A DNA stretch of 64,000 nt from positions 58,755 through 122,754 of the forward strand of contig NZ_VFVL01000017.1 of assembly GCF_006442815.1 (NCBI RefSeq). Direction: 5' to 3'. Positions 53,198 to 63,759 of this stretch are shown here, piece by piece; position 1 is the stretch's first letter, and every line of letters begins with the position of its first letter. A model generated the notes under the pieces. That model worked only from the letters and a program-made list of their open reading frames with translations, ran no database searches and had not been told where the DNA came from. The DNA is from Mesorhizobium sp. B2-4-3. GTDB taxonomy: Bacteria; Pseudomonadota; Alphaproteobacteria; Rhizobiales; Rhizobiaceae. The position numbers and the translations under genes were made by a program.

Positions 53198-56164
53198 ATG
53201 GCGAAGAAGAAAATCGAATCCGAATTCCGGCTTAGCCCGACACTGGCGCTCCGCCCCCTGGACGCGAAACGTGCCCGGCGCGAATTGTCGGAAATCGCCG
53301 ACGCCGCCGAGGAGGAGGGGCTTTCCCGACTCGCTGCGTTCCTGGCGGGCGAGGGGCCGCCGCAGGACCTGCTGGCGGCCGTCTTCGACCTCTCGCCCTT
53401 CCTGCGCGACGTGGCGCGCCGGCGGCCGGCGATCCTCGATACGCTGTTCGACCTGACGATCGAAGCGCGGCTCGATGCCATCGGCGAAGCGATAGGCGGC
53501 GCGGCGAGGGCGGATGACGCCTCGGAAGCGAGCCTGATGATGGCGCTCAGGCAATGGAAGACCGAAGCGCATTTCCTGATTGCGCTGGCCGATCTTTCAG
53601 GCGAGGCGGAGACCTCCGTGACGGTGCGCCGCCTCAGCGATCTTGCCGACGCCTGCTCATGCGCCGCCGTCGATTTCCTGCTGCTCGACGCGAACCGGCA
53701 AGGCAAGCTCAAGCTGCCGAATCCGGCGCAACCAGCCAAAGATTCAGGCTGGATCCTGCTCGGCATGGGCAAGCTCGGCGCGCATGAGCTGAACTTTTCC
53801 TCCGACATCGATCTCGTCGTCTTCTTCGAGCCGGAGGCGCCGGCCGTCATCGATCCGCTCGACGCGACCGAGCTGTTCTCGCGGCTCACGCGTCGTCTCG
53901 TGCGCATCCTGCAGGATCGCACCGAGCATGGCTATGTCTTCCGCACCGACCTGAGGCTCCGCCCCGATCCCGGCTCGACGCCGCTGGCAATCCCGGTCGA
54001 GGCAGCGCTTCGCTATTACGAGGCGCGCGGCCAGAACTGGGAGCGCGCCGCCATGATCAAGGCGCGGCCGGTGGCGGGCGATCTTGCCGCGGGCGCCGCC
54101 TTCCTCAAGGAATTGCAGCCCTATGTCTGGCGCAAATACATGGACTATGCGGCGATCGCCGACGTCCATTCGATCAAGCGCCAGATCCATGCCCACAAGG
54201 GCCATGGCGAGATCGCGGTGAAGGGCCACAACGTCAAGCTCGGCCGCGGCGGCATCCGCGAGATCGAGTTCTTCGTCCAGACCCAGCAGCTCATCGCCGG
54301 CGGCCGCTTCCCGGAGCTGCGCGGCCGCGAGACTGTGCCGATGCTCGCAGCGCTCGCCGCGCGCGGCTGGATCACCGCTGACGCTCGCGATGCGCTCACC
54401 CGCCAATACTGGTTCCTGCGCCGTGTCGAGCACGCCATCCAGATGGTCGCGGACGAGCAGACGCACATCCTGCCGGAAGAAGACGAGGAGCTCAAACGCA
54501 TCGCGCTGATGCTGGGTTTTGCCGGCGAGGCGGAATTCACGCAGGCCTTCCGCGCCTCGCTGCAGCAGGTCGAGCGCCACTACGCGGCGCTGTTCGAGAC
54601 CGCGCCCGAGCTCTCGGCCGGCGTCGGCAATCTGGTCTTCACCGGCGATGTCGACGATCCCGACACGCTGCAGACGTTGCATGGCCTCGGCTTCCAGCGG
54701 CCGAGCGACATCTGCCGCGTCATCCGCGGCTGGCATTTCGGCCGCTACCGCGTCACCCAGTCGGCGGAGGCGCGCGAGAGGCTGACCGAACTGACGCCGG
54801 CACTGCTGAAGGCCTTCGGCCAGACACGGCGCGCCGACGAGGCGCTGATGCGCTTCGACGAGTTCCTTGCCGGCCTGCCGGCGGGCATCCAGCTTTTCTC
54901 GCTGCTGCAATCGAACCCGGCGCTCTTGAAGCTGATGGCGACCATCATGGGCGCGGCGCCGAGGCTGGCTGCCATCATCACCCGCCGCCCACATGTCTTC
55001 GACGGCCTGCTCGACCCGGCGCTGCTTACCGAACTGCCGGACCGCGCCTATCTTTCGGCGCGGCTTGCCGCCTTCATCGAGGGCGATCGCGCTTATGAGG
55101 ACGTGCTCGACCGCCTGCGCATCTTCGCCTCCGAGCAGAAATTCCTAATCGGCGTGCGCCTGCTTGCCGGCTCGATCGATCCCGCGCGCGCGGGTCGCGC
55201 CTTTTCGGACCTCGCCGATCTCACCATCGAGGCGGCGCTGAACGCGGTGATCGCCGAATTCGCGCTGCGCCACGGCTGGATCGCCGGCGGCAAGGTGGCG
55301 CTGCTCGGCATGGGCAAGCTCGGCAGCCGCGAGATCACCGCCGGTTCGGATGTCGATCTCATCCTGCTCTACGACCACGACGCGGATGCCGAGGACTCGG
55401 ATGGCGAGAAGCCGCTGGCGCCTTCGCACTACTACACCCGCATGACGCAGCGCCTCATCGCCGCCGTCTCGGCGCCGACGGCCGAAGGCGTGCTCTATGA
55501 GCTGGACCTGCGCCTGCGCCCTTCGGGCAACAAGGGGCCGGTCGCCACCCATATCGATGCGTTCAAGAAGTATCAGCGCCAGGACGCCTGGACCTGGGAA
55601 CACATGGCGCTGGCACGGGCCCGCGCCGTCGGCGGCGATGCCGAACTCTGCGCCGAGCTCGAGACGGAAGTGGCGGCGGTGCTGGCGCAACCGCGCGATG
55701 CCGCCAAGGTCAAAGCCGAGGCCTCGGACATGCGGGCGCTGATCGAGAAGGAGAAGGCCCCGCGCGATCTCTGGGACATCAAGCTGATCCCGGGCGGGCT
55801 CATCGATCTCGAATTCATCGCCCAGGTCGCGGTCATCACCGGCGCGATCGAACCTGGCCGCCGGGTCACGGCGACGGCCGACATTTTGGCCCGGCTTTCC
55901 CCGGACTTCGCCTCAGCCGATATGCGTGAAGAGCTTGGCGAGGCCTATCGGCTCTATCTGGCGCTGACCCAGATGATCAGGCTTTGCCTCACCGGCGAAT
56001 TCCAGCGCGACGATGTCCCGCCGGGGCTTGCGGATCTGTTGCTGGCGGTCACCGACCTGCCGGATTTCGGCGTGCTGGAAGCACATCTCAAGGAGACGTC
56101 GCGGAAGGTCCGCAGGGATTTCGACCTCCTGCTTCGTGCGGGAGCGCCGACCTCGCAAGGTTAA
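53198..56164 (+). CDS. glnE: Bifunctional glutamine synthetase adenylyltransferase/deadenylase GlnE
   Basis: 988 residues. Two nucleotidyltransferase domains carry [20 protein letters not shown] near residue 189 (N-terminal, removes AMP from glutamine synthetase) and [20 protein letters not shown] near 704 (C-terminal, adds AMP). Each is followed by a GlnD-type helical domain ([40 protein letters not shown]). It tunes nitrogen assimilation under PII control. Length is as expected. It follows the kinase gene closely, but the functions differ, so the link may be only transcriptional. Confidence 0.96.
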   Translation: MAKKKIESEFRLSPTLALRPLDAKRARRELSEIADAAEEEGLSRLAAFLAGEGPPQDLLAAVFDLSPFLRDVARRRPAILDTLFDLTIEARLDAIGEAIGGAARADDASEASLMMALRQWKTEAHFLIALADLSGEAETSVTVRRLSDLADACSCAAVDFLLLDANRQGKLKLPNPAQPAKDSGWILLGMGKLGAHELNFSSDIDLVVFFEPEAPAVIDPLDATELFSRLTRRLVRILQDRTEHGYVFRTDLRLRPDPGSTPLAIPVEAALRYYEARGQNWERAAMIKARPVAGDLAAGAAFLKELQPYVWRKYMDYAAIADVHSIKRQIHAHKGHGEIAVKGHNVKLGRGGIREIEFFVQTQQLIAGGRFPELRGRETVPMLAALAARGWITADARDALTRQYWFLRRVEHAIQMVADEQTHILPEEDEELKRIALMLGFAGEAEFTQAFRASLQQVERHYAALFETAPELSAGVGNLVFTGDVDDPDTLQTLHGLGFQRPSDICRVIRGWHFGRYRVTQSAEARERLTELTPALLKAFGQTRRADEALMRFDEFLAGLPAGIQLFSLLQSNPALLKLMATIMGAAPRLAAIITRRPHVFDGLLDPALLTELPDRAYLSARLAAFIEGDRAYEDVLDRLRIFASEQKFLIGVRLLAGSIDPARAGRAFSDLADLTIEAALNAVIAEFALRHGWIAGGKVALLGMGKLGSREITAGSDVDLILLYDHDADAEDSDGEKPLAPSHYYTRMTQRLIAAVSAPTAEGVLYELDLRLRPSGNKGPVATHIDAFKKYQRQDAWTWEHMALARARAVGGDAELCAELETEVAAVLAQPRDAAKVKAEASDMRALIEKEKAPRDLWDIKLIPGGLIDLEFIAQVAVITGAIEPGRRVTATADILARLSPDFASADMREELGEAYRLYLALTQMIRLCLTGEFQRDDVPPGLADLLLAVTDLPDFGVLEAHLKETSRKVRRDFDLLLRAGAPTSQG

Positions 56165-56183
56165 ATCCACGCCTCATTCCTTC

Positions 56184-56342
56184 GCGCCCCCCTCTGTCCT
56201 GCCGGACATCTCCCCCACTTGGGGGGAGATCAGCTGTTATCGCGGCTTTCGCCAATCGCCAACGGGCAGGATTAAGCGGGGCGCTGAAGCTGCCAATCTC
56301 CCCCCTTGTGGGGGAGATGCCCGGCAGGGCAGAGGGGGGCGC
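56184..56342. repeat. 160-base inverted element, full copy A
   Basis: Outer arms GCGCCCCCCTCTG-like at the left and CAGAGGGGGGCGC at the right, each joined to a CTGCCGG-ACATCTCCCCC type inner hairpin; inner hairpin pairs of TCTCCCCC and GGGGGAGA at both ends, with a unique centre containing GATCAGCTGT and TTTCGCCAA. Lies between glnE and the CbrA-like gene. Confidence 0.88.
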
Positions 56343-56376
56343 TGTCCCGCCAGCGCCTCGAATTTCGGCCCGCAAA

Positions 56377-58698
56377 CTAAGCCGCTGCCTTCACCATCGC
56401 CGGCGCCTTCTTCAGCGGAATGCGCACCGACACGATGGTGCCTACGCCCTCGGTCGAGCGGATCTTCAGCGCGCCGCCCTGCAATTCAGCCAGCGAGCGC
56501 GAGATGGCGAGGCCGAGGCCAGAGCCGGTGTGGTTCTTGGAGAACTGGTTCTGCACCTGCTCGAACGGCCGGCCGAGCTTGCTCAGCGCCTGCTTGGGGA
56601 TGCCGCAGCCATTGTCCTCGATGGTGAGCAGCAGGGCGCCCGACGTGTTGCGCGCCCTGACCGTGATCTTGCCGCCCTGTCCGGTGAATTTCACCGCGTT
56701 GGAGAGCAGGTTGATGGCGATCTGCTTGATCGCGCGGCGGTCGGCGTAGAGCCGCATCGTATCGGCGATGCGCGTCTCGACATTGATCGACTTTTCCGCT
56801 GCCTGCAGCGAGATCACCCGCACCGTTTCCTTGATCAGCGGGCAGAGGTCGATCTCCTCGCGGTCGAGCGAGAACTGGCCGGCCTCGATCTTCGACATGT
56901 CGAGTATGTCGTTGATGACGCCGAGCAGGTATTTGCCGCTGCCGTTGATGTCGGTCGCGTATTCCTCGTAGCGCTCCGAGCCGAGCGGCCCGAACAAGCC
57001 CTGCTGCATCAGCTCGGAGAAGCCGATGATGGCGTTGAGTGGCGTGCGCAATTCATGCGACATGTTGGCGAGGAACTCCGACTTGGCGCGATTGGCCGCC
57101 TCGGCGCGCTCGGTTTCCTTCATGTATTTGCGGTTGAGCTCGACCAGTTCGCTGGCGCGTTCCTCCTCGGCGCGCCGCGCGAGGCTGAGATCGTGGATCG
57201 TCGCCATCAGCCGGCGCTCGCTGTCGACCAGCTTTTCCTGGTGCAGCTTGATCTGCGTGATGTCGGAGCCGACCGAGACGACGCCGCCGTCGCGGGTCCT
57301 GAGCTCGTTGACCTGCAGCCAGCGGCCGTCGGCAAGCTGGCGCTCCAAGCTGACGCCGCCCTGCGGCCCGTTGGCATTGGCCAACCTGCGCTCAGAGGCG
57401 AAGGCCAGCATGCGCTCCTCCAGCATATCGCGGGTCGCGCCCGGTACCACGTCGCGGTCCGACAGCCCGTTGTCCTTCTGGAACTTCGAATTGCACATGA
57501 TCAGCCGTTCGGCGGCATCCCACAGCACGAAGGATTCGTTGATGTTCTCGATCGCTGTCCTGAGCCGCATGTCGGCCGCTTCCGAGCGCAGCGCCAAGTG
57601 CCGCTGCTCGGTGACGTCGACGGCGATGCCGATCAGCTGGATCTCCGGCGCCTCCGGGTCGATCACCTGGGCGCGGGCCCGCATCCACACCCATTGTCCG
57701 TCGGCGTGGCGCATGCGGAAAACCTGGTCGATATGGTCGATCTCGCGTTCGATGATGCGGTTGGCGAGCTCGAACAGGTCGCCGTCTTCCGGGTGGATGA
57801 TCTCGTCGACCTCGCCGAAGGAGAGCATCGTATCGCAAGGCTCATAGCCCAGCATGTCGTACATCGAGCGCGACCAGTACATCTTGCCGCGCACCATGTC
57901 CCAGTCCCACAGCCCGCAGCGGCCGCGCACCAGCGCCATGTCGATGCGCTGATGCGCTTCGAGATAGATGCGGTCCGCCGCCTGGGCGCGCGCCGCCTGG
58001 CCGAAATAGGCGTAGAGGATGACGATCAGCACACCCGCCGTCAGCACGAACAGCGTGACGTTGAGCGACATCGACTTGCGCCAGCTGTCGAACACCGCTT
58101 CCTGCGGCACCAGCACGGCGGCCGCGTGTTTGCGGTCGCCGCTGAGGCTGACGGCGGCGAACCAGTCCTGTCCTGAGATGCTGACATCCATCACGCCGGC
58201 GCGGTCGCCGAACATGAACAGCGGCTGGCCGCCCAGCACGAGGCCGTCGAGCATGCGGCCTTGCCAGCCTGTCGACAGCGGCGAAACGGCGATGACCTTG
58301 AAGTAGGCGTCGGTGACGGCGAGCACATGGGCGCGGCTCATGGCGCCCTGGCGGCTGGTGTTTTCCAGGAGGCTTATGGCATTGGCGCCGGCCGCGCTGG
58401 GGTCCGCGGTGATCGCCTGCGCCATCTGGCCGGCCGCCAGCGCCAGCACAGCCTTGGCGTCGCGCTCGATCTCGTCATGCTCGTTCATCAGCGACAGGAA
58501 ACGCAATGCCGCGATGACGATGAGGAAAACGACGATCAGCGCCGGGATCGACCGGCGCAGCAGCGGCTCGGCGGCCAGGAGCCGCTGATAAGTCGGTTCG
58601 GCGATCAGGCGCGCATTGCCGGCAAGTCCGTCGCTCCTTGCCTTGCGACGCGCAAAAGCCTTCCCTCCGGGCGCGCCCCACGCGTCCGCCTTGGCCAT
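56377..58698 (-). CDS. cbrA: PAS-domain sensor histidine kinase, CbrA-like (PdhS/DivJ family)
   Basis: 773 residues. Two membrane helices ([20 protein letters not shown] and [20 protein letters not shown]) flank a periplasmic sensor; PAS/PAC domains follow ([40 protein letters not shown]), then a coiled coil and HisKA with His near residue 548 in [20 protein letters not shown] and a HATPase with [14 protein letters not shown] and [14 protein letters not shown]. In S. meliloti a kinase of this kind, CbrA, acts through DivK on cell cycle, succinoglycan and flagella. Adjacent glnE and pepN agree with the rhizobial neighbourhood as I recall it. ATG 58698 has GGAG eight bases upstream. Confidence 0.82.
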   Translation of the reverse strand: MAKADAWGAPGGKAFARRKARSDGLAGNARLIAEPTYQRLLAAEPLLRRSIPALIVVFLIVIAALRFLSLMNEHDEIERDAKAVLALAAGQMAQAITADPSAAGANAISLLENTSRQGAMSRAHVLAVTDAYFKVIAVSPLSTGWQGRMLDGLVLGGQPLFMFGDRAGVMDVSISGQDWFAAVSLSGDRKHAAAVLVPQEAVFDSWRKSMSLNVTLFVLTAGVLIVILYAYFGQAARAQAADRIYLEAHQRIDMALVRGRCGLWDWDMVRGKMYWSRSMYDMLGYEPCDTMLSFGEVDEIIHPEDGDLFELANRIIEREIDHIDQVFRMRHADGQWVWMRARAQVIDPEAPEIQLIGIAVDVTEQRHLALRSEAADMRLRTAIENINESFVLWDAAERLIMCNSKFQKDNGLSDRDVVPGATRDMLEERMLAFASERRLANANGPQGGVSLERQLADGRWLQVNELRTRDGGVVSVGSDITQIKLHQEKLVDSERRLMATIHDLSLARRAEEERASELVELNRKYMKETERAEAANRAKSEFLANMSHELRTPLNAIIGFSELMQQGLFGPLGSERYEEYATDINGSGKYLLGVINDILDMSKIEAGQFSLDREEIDLCPLIKETVRVISLQAAEKSINVETRIADTMRLYADRRAIKQIAINLLSNAVKFTGQGGKITVRARNTSGALLLTIEDNGCGIPKQALSKLGRPFEQVQNQFSKNHTGSGLGLAISRSLAELQGGALKIRSTEGVGTIVSVRIPLKKAPAMVKAAA

Positions 58699-58841
58699 AA
58701 ATGGCACTCCCCGATTTGCCGCATACTTAGATGATCCGGCTACGCCGCACGCCCCGAATCGCCATTAAAGAATCAAAGCCGATTCGCCTTGTCCAGAGGC
58801 GCAGGCGAAAAAGATTAAAAATTGATTGAAATTCGTCGCAA

Positions 58842-58876
58842 CTGCTGATCTCCCCCACAAGGGGGGAGATTGGCGC
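58842..58876. repeat. Half copy of the 160-base inverted element
   Basis: GATCTCCCCCACAAGGGGGGAGATTGG is one inner hairpin of the 160-base element without its outer arms. It lies between the CbrA-like gene and pepN. Confidence 0.8.
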
Positions 58877-58883
58877 TCCATCG

Positions 58884-61529
58884 CTACGCCAGCGTCCGTT
58901 CCACGATATCGCGCAGATCCGCCGAAAGATTCTCGGCTTTCGCCATGTCGAGCAGCGCCTGCCTGGCCTTGGCCTGACGTCCAGGCTCCAGCGAGCGCCA
59001 CGAGCGTAGCGCCGTGGCCAGCCGCGCTGCCACTTGCGGGTTGCGCTTCTCCACGTCCAGCACCGTCTCGGCGAAGAAACGGTAGCCTTCGCCGTCGGGG
59101 CGGTGGAAGCCGGTCTGGTTCGCGCTGGAGAAGGTGCCGATCAGCGAACGCACCCGGTTCGGGTTGGCGATCGAGAAGGCAGGGTGCCGCATGAGCTCAC
59201 GCACTTTCTCGACGGTCTTTGCGCCCGGCACGCCGGCCTGGATCTGGAACCATTTGTCGAGCACCAGCGCGTCGCCGCGATAGCGGGCCTCGAAAGCGGC
59301 CAGCGCTTCTTCGGCCTCGGCCGTGCCTGGATGGCGATGCGCCAGCACGGCGAGCGCCGCGGCGCGGTCGGTCATGTTTGTGGCGGCGGTGAAGTGCCCT
59401 GCGGCGAGGCCCGCGCCGGCCGGCAGCAGCGAAAGATAGTCGAGCAGGATGTTGCGCAGCGCTCTGCGCCCGGCGCTCGCCGCGTCCGGGCTGAACGGAC
59501 CCTTGTCGGCAAGGCTCTCATAGAGCGCCGGGAAGGCCTCGCGGTTTGCCTCGGCGATCATCCGCGCCATCGCCTCGCGCGCGGCTAAGATGGCGTTAGG
59601 GTCGATGCCCTTGCCGATGTCGCGGGCGATATCGGCTTCGCCGGGAAGCGACAGCGCGAGCGCCCGGTAGGCCGGCTCCAGTGCCTCGTCGCCGGCGATC
59701 CTGCCGGCAAGCTCGGCAAGCCGCGCCGCAAACACCGGCTCCTTGCCGCCGAGGATCTGGCGGAAGGCGGCGATCAGCGCATCGGTCAAGAGCGTGTTGA
59801 ACGCCTGCCAGCGCGCGAAGGCGTCGCTGTCATGCGCCGCGAGGAAGAACTGGTCGTCGGCCTTCTGCTGCACCGAAAGCGTGATCGGCGCCGAGAAGCC
59901 GCGGTTGAGCGACACCGAAGGCCGTTGCGAAATACCCGAGAAGCGCACCGTATGCCGACGCTTGCGGATGTGGATCATACCGTCATCCACCGTTGCGCCC
60001 TCGACGGCAGTCCAGGTGACGGGCTTGCCGTTGGCGCCGACAAGTCCGAAAGCTAGGGGAATATGCATCAGCCGCTTGCGGCTTTCCGACGGCGTCGGCG
60101 GCACCGACTGCTCGATCTCCAGGGTGAACTCCTTTGCCGCCGCATTGTGCGTGGAGCTCACCGTCAGGTTCGGGGTGCCGGCCTGGTGGTACCAGAGCGC
60201 GAATTGCGCGAGATCTCTGCCGGAGACGTCCTCGAAGACTTTGAGGAAATCCTCGATCGTCGCAGCCTCGCCGTCATGCCGCTCGAAATAGAGGTCCATG
60301 CCGGCGCGGAAGGTTTCCGGCCCGAGGATGGTGCGGATCATGCGCACCACTTCCGAGCCCTTCTCGTAGACGGTCGCCGTGTAGAAGTTGTTGATCTCGC
60401 GGTAGCGGCGCGGCCTGACCGGATGTGCCAGCGGCCCCTGGTCTTCCGGGAATTGGTGCGCGCGCAGCGTGCGCACCTCGGCGATGCGCTTCACCGGCCG
60501 CGAGCGCTGGTCGGCGGAGAATTCATGATCGCGGTAAACCGTCAGCCCTTCCTTCAGGCAGAGCTGGAACCAGTCGCGGCAAGTGATTCTGTTGCCAGTC
60601 CAATTGTGGAAATATTCATGCGCGATGATCGCCTCGATATTGGCGAAGTCGGCATCCGTCGCGGTCTCCTCGTCGGCCAGCACATATTTGTCGTTGAAGA
60701 CGTTGAGGCCCTTGTTCTCCATGGCGCCCATGTTGAAGTCGGAGACGGCGACGATGTTGAAGACGTCGAGGTCGTATTCGCGGCCGAAGGCTTCCTCGTC
60801 CCACTTCATCGAGCGCTTCAGCGCGTCCATCGCATAGCCGGCAAGCCGCTCTTTGCCGGGCTCGACATAGATACCGAGCTCGACCTCGCGGCCGGACATG
60901 GTGGTGAAGCTGCCCGCCACCTTGCCGAGCGCGCCCGCCACCAGCGCGAAAAGGTAGGAAGGTTTGGGGAAGGGGTCGTGCCAGACCGCATAATGCCGGC
61001 CGCTATCCAGCGTGCCGCTCTCCACAGGATTGCCGTTCGAAAGCAAGAGCGGCGCCTCGTTGTGCGGCGCTTCGATGCGCACCGTGTAGACCGACAGGAT
61101 ATCGGGACGGTCGAGGAAATAGGTGATGCGGCGAAAGCCCTCTGCTTCGCATTGCGTGCAGTAGACATTGTTGGAGCGATAGAGGCCCATCAGCGCCTCG
61201 TTGCGCGAAGGCGCGATCTCCGTCTCCAGGCGCAGCTCGAAACGCTGCGCCGCCGGCGGCTTCAGGATCGTCAGCCGGTCGGGCGTCGCCTCATAGTCGC
61301 TGGCCGGAAGCGTATGCCCGTCGACGGCAATGCCGAGCAACGTCAGCCCGTCGCCGTCGAGCACCAGCGGCGCCGAGGCGGCGACGCCCTCGCGCCGCTC
61401 GATGGTGAGCAGCGCGGTCACATGGGTCGCGTCCGGCGACAGGCGGAAGTCGAGGCTGGTGCTCGGGATGAGATAGTCGCAGGGGCGATAGTCTTCGAGC
61501 TTGAAGACATGGCCGGTATCTATGCGCAT
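58884..61529 (-). CDS. pepN: Aminopeptidase N (M1 family)
   Basis: 881-residue zinc aminopeptidase that removes N-terminal residues in the cytosol; no signal peptide. The exopeptidase motif GAMEN (NMGAMENKGLNVFN) is near residue 270 and the zinc site HEYFHNWTGNRITC near 303, with the second Glu ligand downstream in WFQLCLKEGLTVYRDHEF. The bacterial-type C-terminal domain (LRNILLDYLSLLPAGAGLAA, VRSLIGTFSSANQTGFHRPD) is complete. ATG 61529 (MRIDTGHVFKLEDYRPCDYL) is the natural start. Divergent from the EamA gene. Confidence 0.96.
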   Translation of the reverse strand: MRIDTGHVFKLEDYRPCDYLIPSTSLDFRLSPDATHVTALLTIERREGVAASAPLVLDGDGLTLLGIAVDGHTLPASDYEATPDRLTILKPPAAQRFELRLETEIAPSRNEALMGLYRSNNVYCTQCEAEGFRRITYFLDRPDILSVYTVRIEAPHNEAPLLLSNGNPVESGTLDSGRHYAVWHDPFPKPSYLFALVAGALGKVAGSFTTMSGREVELGIYVEPGKERLAGYAMDALKRSMKWDEEAFGREYDLDVFNIVAVSDFNMGAMENKGLNVFNDKYVLADEETATDADFANIEAIIAHEYFHNWTGNRITCRDWFQLCLKEGLTVYRDHEFSADQRSRPVKRIAEVRTLRAHQFPEDQGPLAHPVRPRRYREINNFYTATVYEKGSEVVRMIRTILGPETFRAGMDLYFERHDGEAATIEDFLKVFEDVSGRDLAQFALWYHQAGTPNLTVSSTHNAAAKEFTLEIEQSVPPTPSESRKRLMHIPLAFGLVGANGKPVTWTAVEGATVDDGMIHIRKRRHTVRFSGISQRPSVSLNRGFSAPITLSVQQKADDQFFLAAHDSDAFARWQAFNTLLTDALIAAFRQILGGKEPVFAARLAELAGRIAGDEALEPAYRALALSLPGEADIARDIGKGIDPNAILAAREAMARMIAEANREAFPALYESLADKGPFSPDAASAGRRALRNILLDYLSLLPAGAGLAAGHFTAATNMTDRAAALAVLAHRHPGTAEAEEALAAFEARYRGDALVLDKWFQIQAGVPGAKTVEKVRELMRHPAFSIANPNRVRSLIGTFSSANQTGFHRPDGEGYRFFAETVLDVEKRNPQVAARLATALRSWRSLEPGRQAKARQALLDMAKAENLSADLRDIVERTLA

Positions 61530-61683
61530 TCCTTGGGCTTTTCCTGTTGATTTCGGGCGGCCAGCCAGCTTGGCTGGCCCAAGAATTTTGAGGTGCGCGC
61601 TCTTTACACGAAACGGCCACTCGACAAAACTGTGGAAAGGCCTGATTTGCGGCTTCGTTTTCCGACCATCAATACGAGGCAAG

Positions 61684-62631
61684 ATGACCGTCGATCATGC
61701 CGTCGGCCACAACACGCTGCGCGGCATCACGTTGAAGATCGTCTCAGTGACGGTCTTCGTTGGCATGCAGACCTGCATCAAGGCTGCCGGCGACGTGCCC
61801 GCCGGGCAGCTCGTCTTCTTCCGCTCCTTCTTCGCCATCTTCCCGATCATCGCCTTCCTCGCCTTCAAGGGCGAATTGGCCACGGCATTCACGACGAGGC
61901 GGCCGTTCAACCATGTCGCGCGCGGTGTGGTCGGCGTCGGCGCCATGGGGCTCGGCTTCTTCGCGCTGACCAGGTTGCCGCTGCCGGAAGCGATCACGCT
62001 GAACTACGCCCAGCCGCTGCTGGTCGTCGTGTTCTCCTCGATCTTCCTCGGCGAGACGATCCGCGTCTACCGCTGGAGCGCGGTCGCGGTCGGTCTTGCC
62101 GGCGTATTGGTCATCTCCTGGCCCGAACTCACGCTACTCAATTCCGATGAAGGCCTCGACGACCAGGAGGTGCTGGGCGTCATGGCCGCGCTGATCGCCG
62201 CCGCGATCTCGGCGGTCGCCATGCTTCTGGTGCGCAATCTCGTGCAGACGGAGAAGACGGCGACCATCGTGCTGTGGTTCTCGTCCACAGCGAGTGTGCT
62301 GTCACTCTTCACGCTGCCCTTCGGCTGGCAGGCGCTGACGCCGATGCAGGCGGCGCTGCTTGTTTTCGCGGGCTTCTGCGGCGGGCTCGGCCAGATCCTG
62401 ATGACGGCGGCCTACCGCCACGCCGAAGCCTCGGTCGTGGCGCCCTTCGAATACACCTCGATGATCCTCGGCGTCGTCGTCGGCTATCTCGCCTTCGGCG
62501 ACGTGACCTCGCTGAACACGCTTGCCGGCGGCGTGATCGTGGTCGCCGCCGGTATCTTCATCATCTGGCGCGAGCGGCAACTGGGCCTCGAGCGCACGCG
62601 CACCAGGACGGCAGCGCCGCCGCAAGGGTGA
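61684..62631 (+). CDS. EamA/DMT-family transporter
   Basis: 315 residues with ten hydrophobic helices in two EamA repeats: the first includes KIVSVTVFVGMQTCIKAAGD, QLVFFRSFFAIFPIIAFLAF and FFALTRLPLPEAITLNYAQP; the second AALIAAAISAVAMLLVRNLV and APFEYTSMILGVVVGYLAFG. The P-L-x-E-A-x-x-L block and the E-Y near helix 9 are typical of RhaT/S-adenosylmethionine-type drug/metabolite transporters. Substrate unknown. ATG 61684 follows GAGGCAAG. Confidence 0.9.
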   Translation: MTVDHAVGHNTLRGITLKIVSVTVFVGMQTCIKAAGDVPAGQLVFFRSFFAIFPIIAFLAFKGELATAFTTRRPFNHVARGVVGVGAMGLGFFALTRLPLPEAITLNYAQPLLVVVFSSIFLGETIRVYRWSAVAVGLAGVLVISWPELTLLNSDEGLDDQEVLGVMAALIAAAISAVAMLLVRNLVQTEKTATIVLWFSSTASVLSLFTLPFGWQALTPMQAALLVFAGFCGGLGQILMTAAYRHAEASVVAPFEYTSMILGVVVGYLAFGDVTSLNTLAGGVIVVAAGIFIIWRERQLGLERTRTRTAAPPQG

Positions 62632-62669
62632 ACTGTTTCAAAGAGTAGCTTTAAAAGCTGAGTTCCGTC

Positions 62670-62828
62670 ACACCCCCCTCTGGCCTGCCGGCCATCTCCC
62701 CCGCAAGGGGGGAGATCAGCTGTCGCGGCTGCTTTCGCCAACCACCAACGGTGCAGGATGTGCGAGGCGCGGGAGCTGCCAATCTCCCCCCTTGCGGGGG
62801 AGATGGCCGGCAGGACAGAGGGGGGTGC
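62670..62828. repeat. 160-base inverted element, full copy B
   Basis: Same layout as copy A at 56184: CACCCCCCTCTGGCCTGCCG at the left, its near reverse complement ending GACAGAGGGGGGTG at the right, two TCTCCCCC/GGGGGAGA inner hairpins and the same central GATCAGCTGT...TTTCGCCAA stretch. Both copies are followed by GCTGTCCCGCC. It separates the convergent EamA and XRE genes. Confidence 0.88.
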
Positions 62829-62841
62829 TGTCCCGCCGACG

Positions 62842-63651
62842 TTACTGGTTGGCGCGTTCCTTTGCCAGCCGCACCAGCACCGCCCTTGTCTGTTCGTCGG
62901 CCGGGAAGAAGGATTCGATCGCCAGCTCCGACAGCGTGACGTCGAGCGGCGTGCCGAAGACGGTGATCGTGCTGATGAAGGACAGCACCTGATCGCCATG
63001 CGCAAGCCGCAGCGGATGCACGATGCCGCTCGGTTCGACCGGCGCCGGCCGGCCGCTCCTCAGGCCGGACGGATAGGTGCGCAATTCGCGCTCCAGCTCA
63101 ATCAGCACCGGGTCGCCGGTGGCGTCGTTCTGGTGCTTCAGCCGCTCGAGCAGATGCGCGCGCCACTCCGCCAGATTGACGATGCGCGGTGCCACGCCGC
63201 CCGGATGCAGGCTGAGCCTCAGCACGTTGACCGGCGGCACGAGCAGCGATGCTTCGGAGATGTCGGCGAGGAACGGAGCAATCGCGCCATTGGCGGAAGC
63301 AAGGTTCCAGTGCCGGTCCACCGCCAGTGCCGGAAAGGGCTCGTGACCTTTCAGCACGGTCTCGACCGCGGCCATCGCGGGCGCCAGCGTTGCGTCGCTA
63401 AGCGATTTCTCGCTGAAGCTCGGCGCGAAGCCCGCCGCGAGTAGGAGCTGGTTGCGTTGGCGCAGTGGAATCGACAGCTGCTCGGCCAGATGCAGCACCA
63501 TGTCGCGCGACGGCTGCGCGCGGCCGCTTTCGACGAAGGAAAGATGCCGCTGCGAGATGTCGGCCTCCATGGCGAGGTCGAGCTGGCTCATGCGCCGCCG
63601 CGTGCGCCACTCGCGGATCAGGCTGCCGGCGGAGGTTTCGGATGTGGTCAT
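62842..63651 (-). CDS. XRE-family regulator with MmyB-like ligand domain
   Basis: 269 residues. The N-terminal HTH is LIREWRTRRRMSQLDLAMEA then DISQRHLSFVESGRAQPSRD, followed by an MmyB-like ligand-binding PAS domain (HEPFPALAVDRHWNLASANG, VLRLSLHPGGVAPRIVNLAE). This type of regulator may bind a fatty acid or similar ligand and often controls nearby detoxification or transport genes. It is the last chromosomal gene before the insertion sequence and converges with EamA across copy B. Confidence 0.9.
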   Translation of the reverse strand: MTTSETSAGSLIREWRTRRRMSQLDLAMEADISQRHLSFVESGRAQPSRDMVLHLAEQLSIPLRQRNQLLLAAGFAPSFSEKSLSDATLAPAMAAVETVLKGHEPFPALAVDRHWNLASANGAIAPFLADISEASLLVPPVNVLRLSLHPGGVAPRIVNLAEWRAHLLERLKHQNDATGDPVLIELERELRTYPSGLRSGRPAPVEPSGIVHPLRLAHGDQVLSFISTITVFGTPLDVTLSELAIESFFPADEQTRAVLVRLAKERANQ

Positions 63652-63724
63652 GAGGTAGGACTAGGCCGGCGAGGGGCGCAGTTCAATTACCTTTGAGGTT
63701 ATTGGCGAAGGCGCCGGTGCCGGC

Positions 63725-63758
63725 TAATCTCCCCCCTTGTGGGGGAGATGTCCGGCAG
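63725..63758. repeat. Half copy of the 160-base element, abutting the insertion sequence
   Basis: TAATCTCCCCCCTTGTGGGGG then AGATGTCCGGCAG is the right inner hairpin plus the start of the CCGGCAGG outer arm. The expected continuation is replaced by the IS left end at 63760. Confidence 0.75.
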
Positions 63759-63759
63759 G

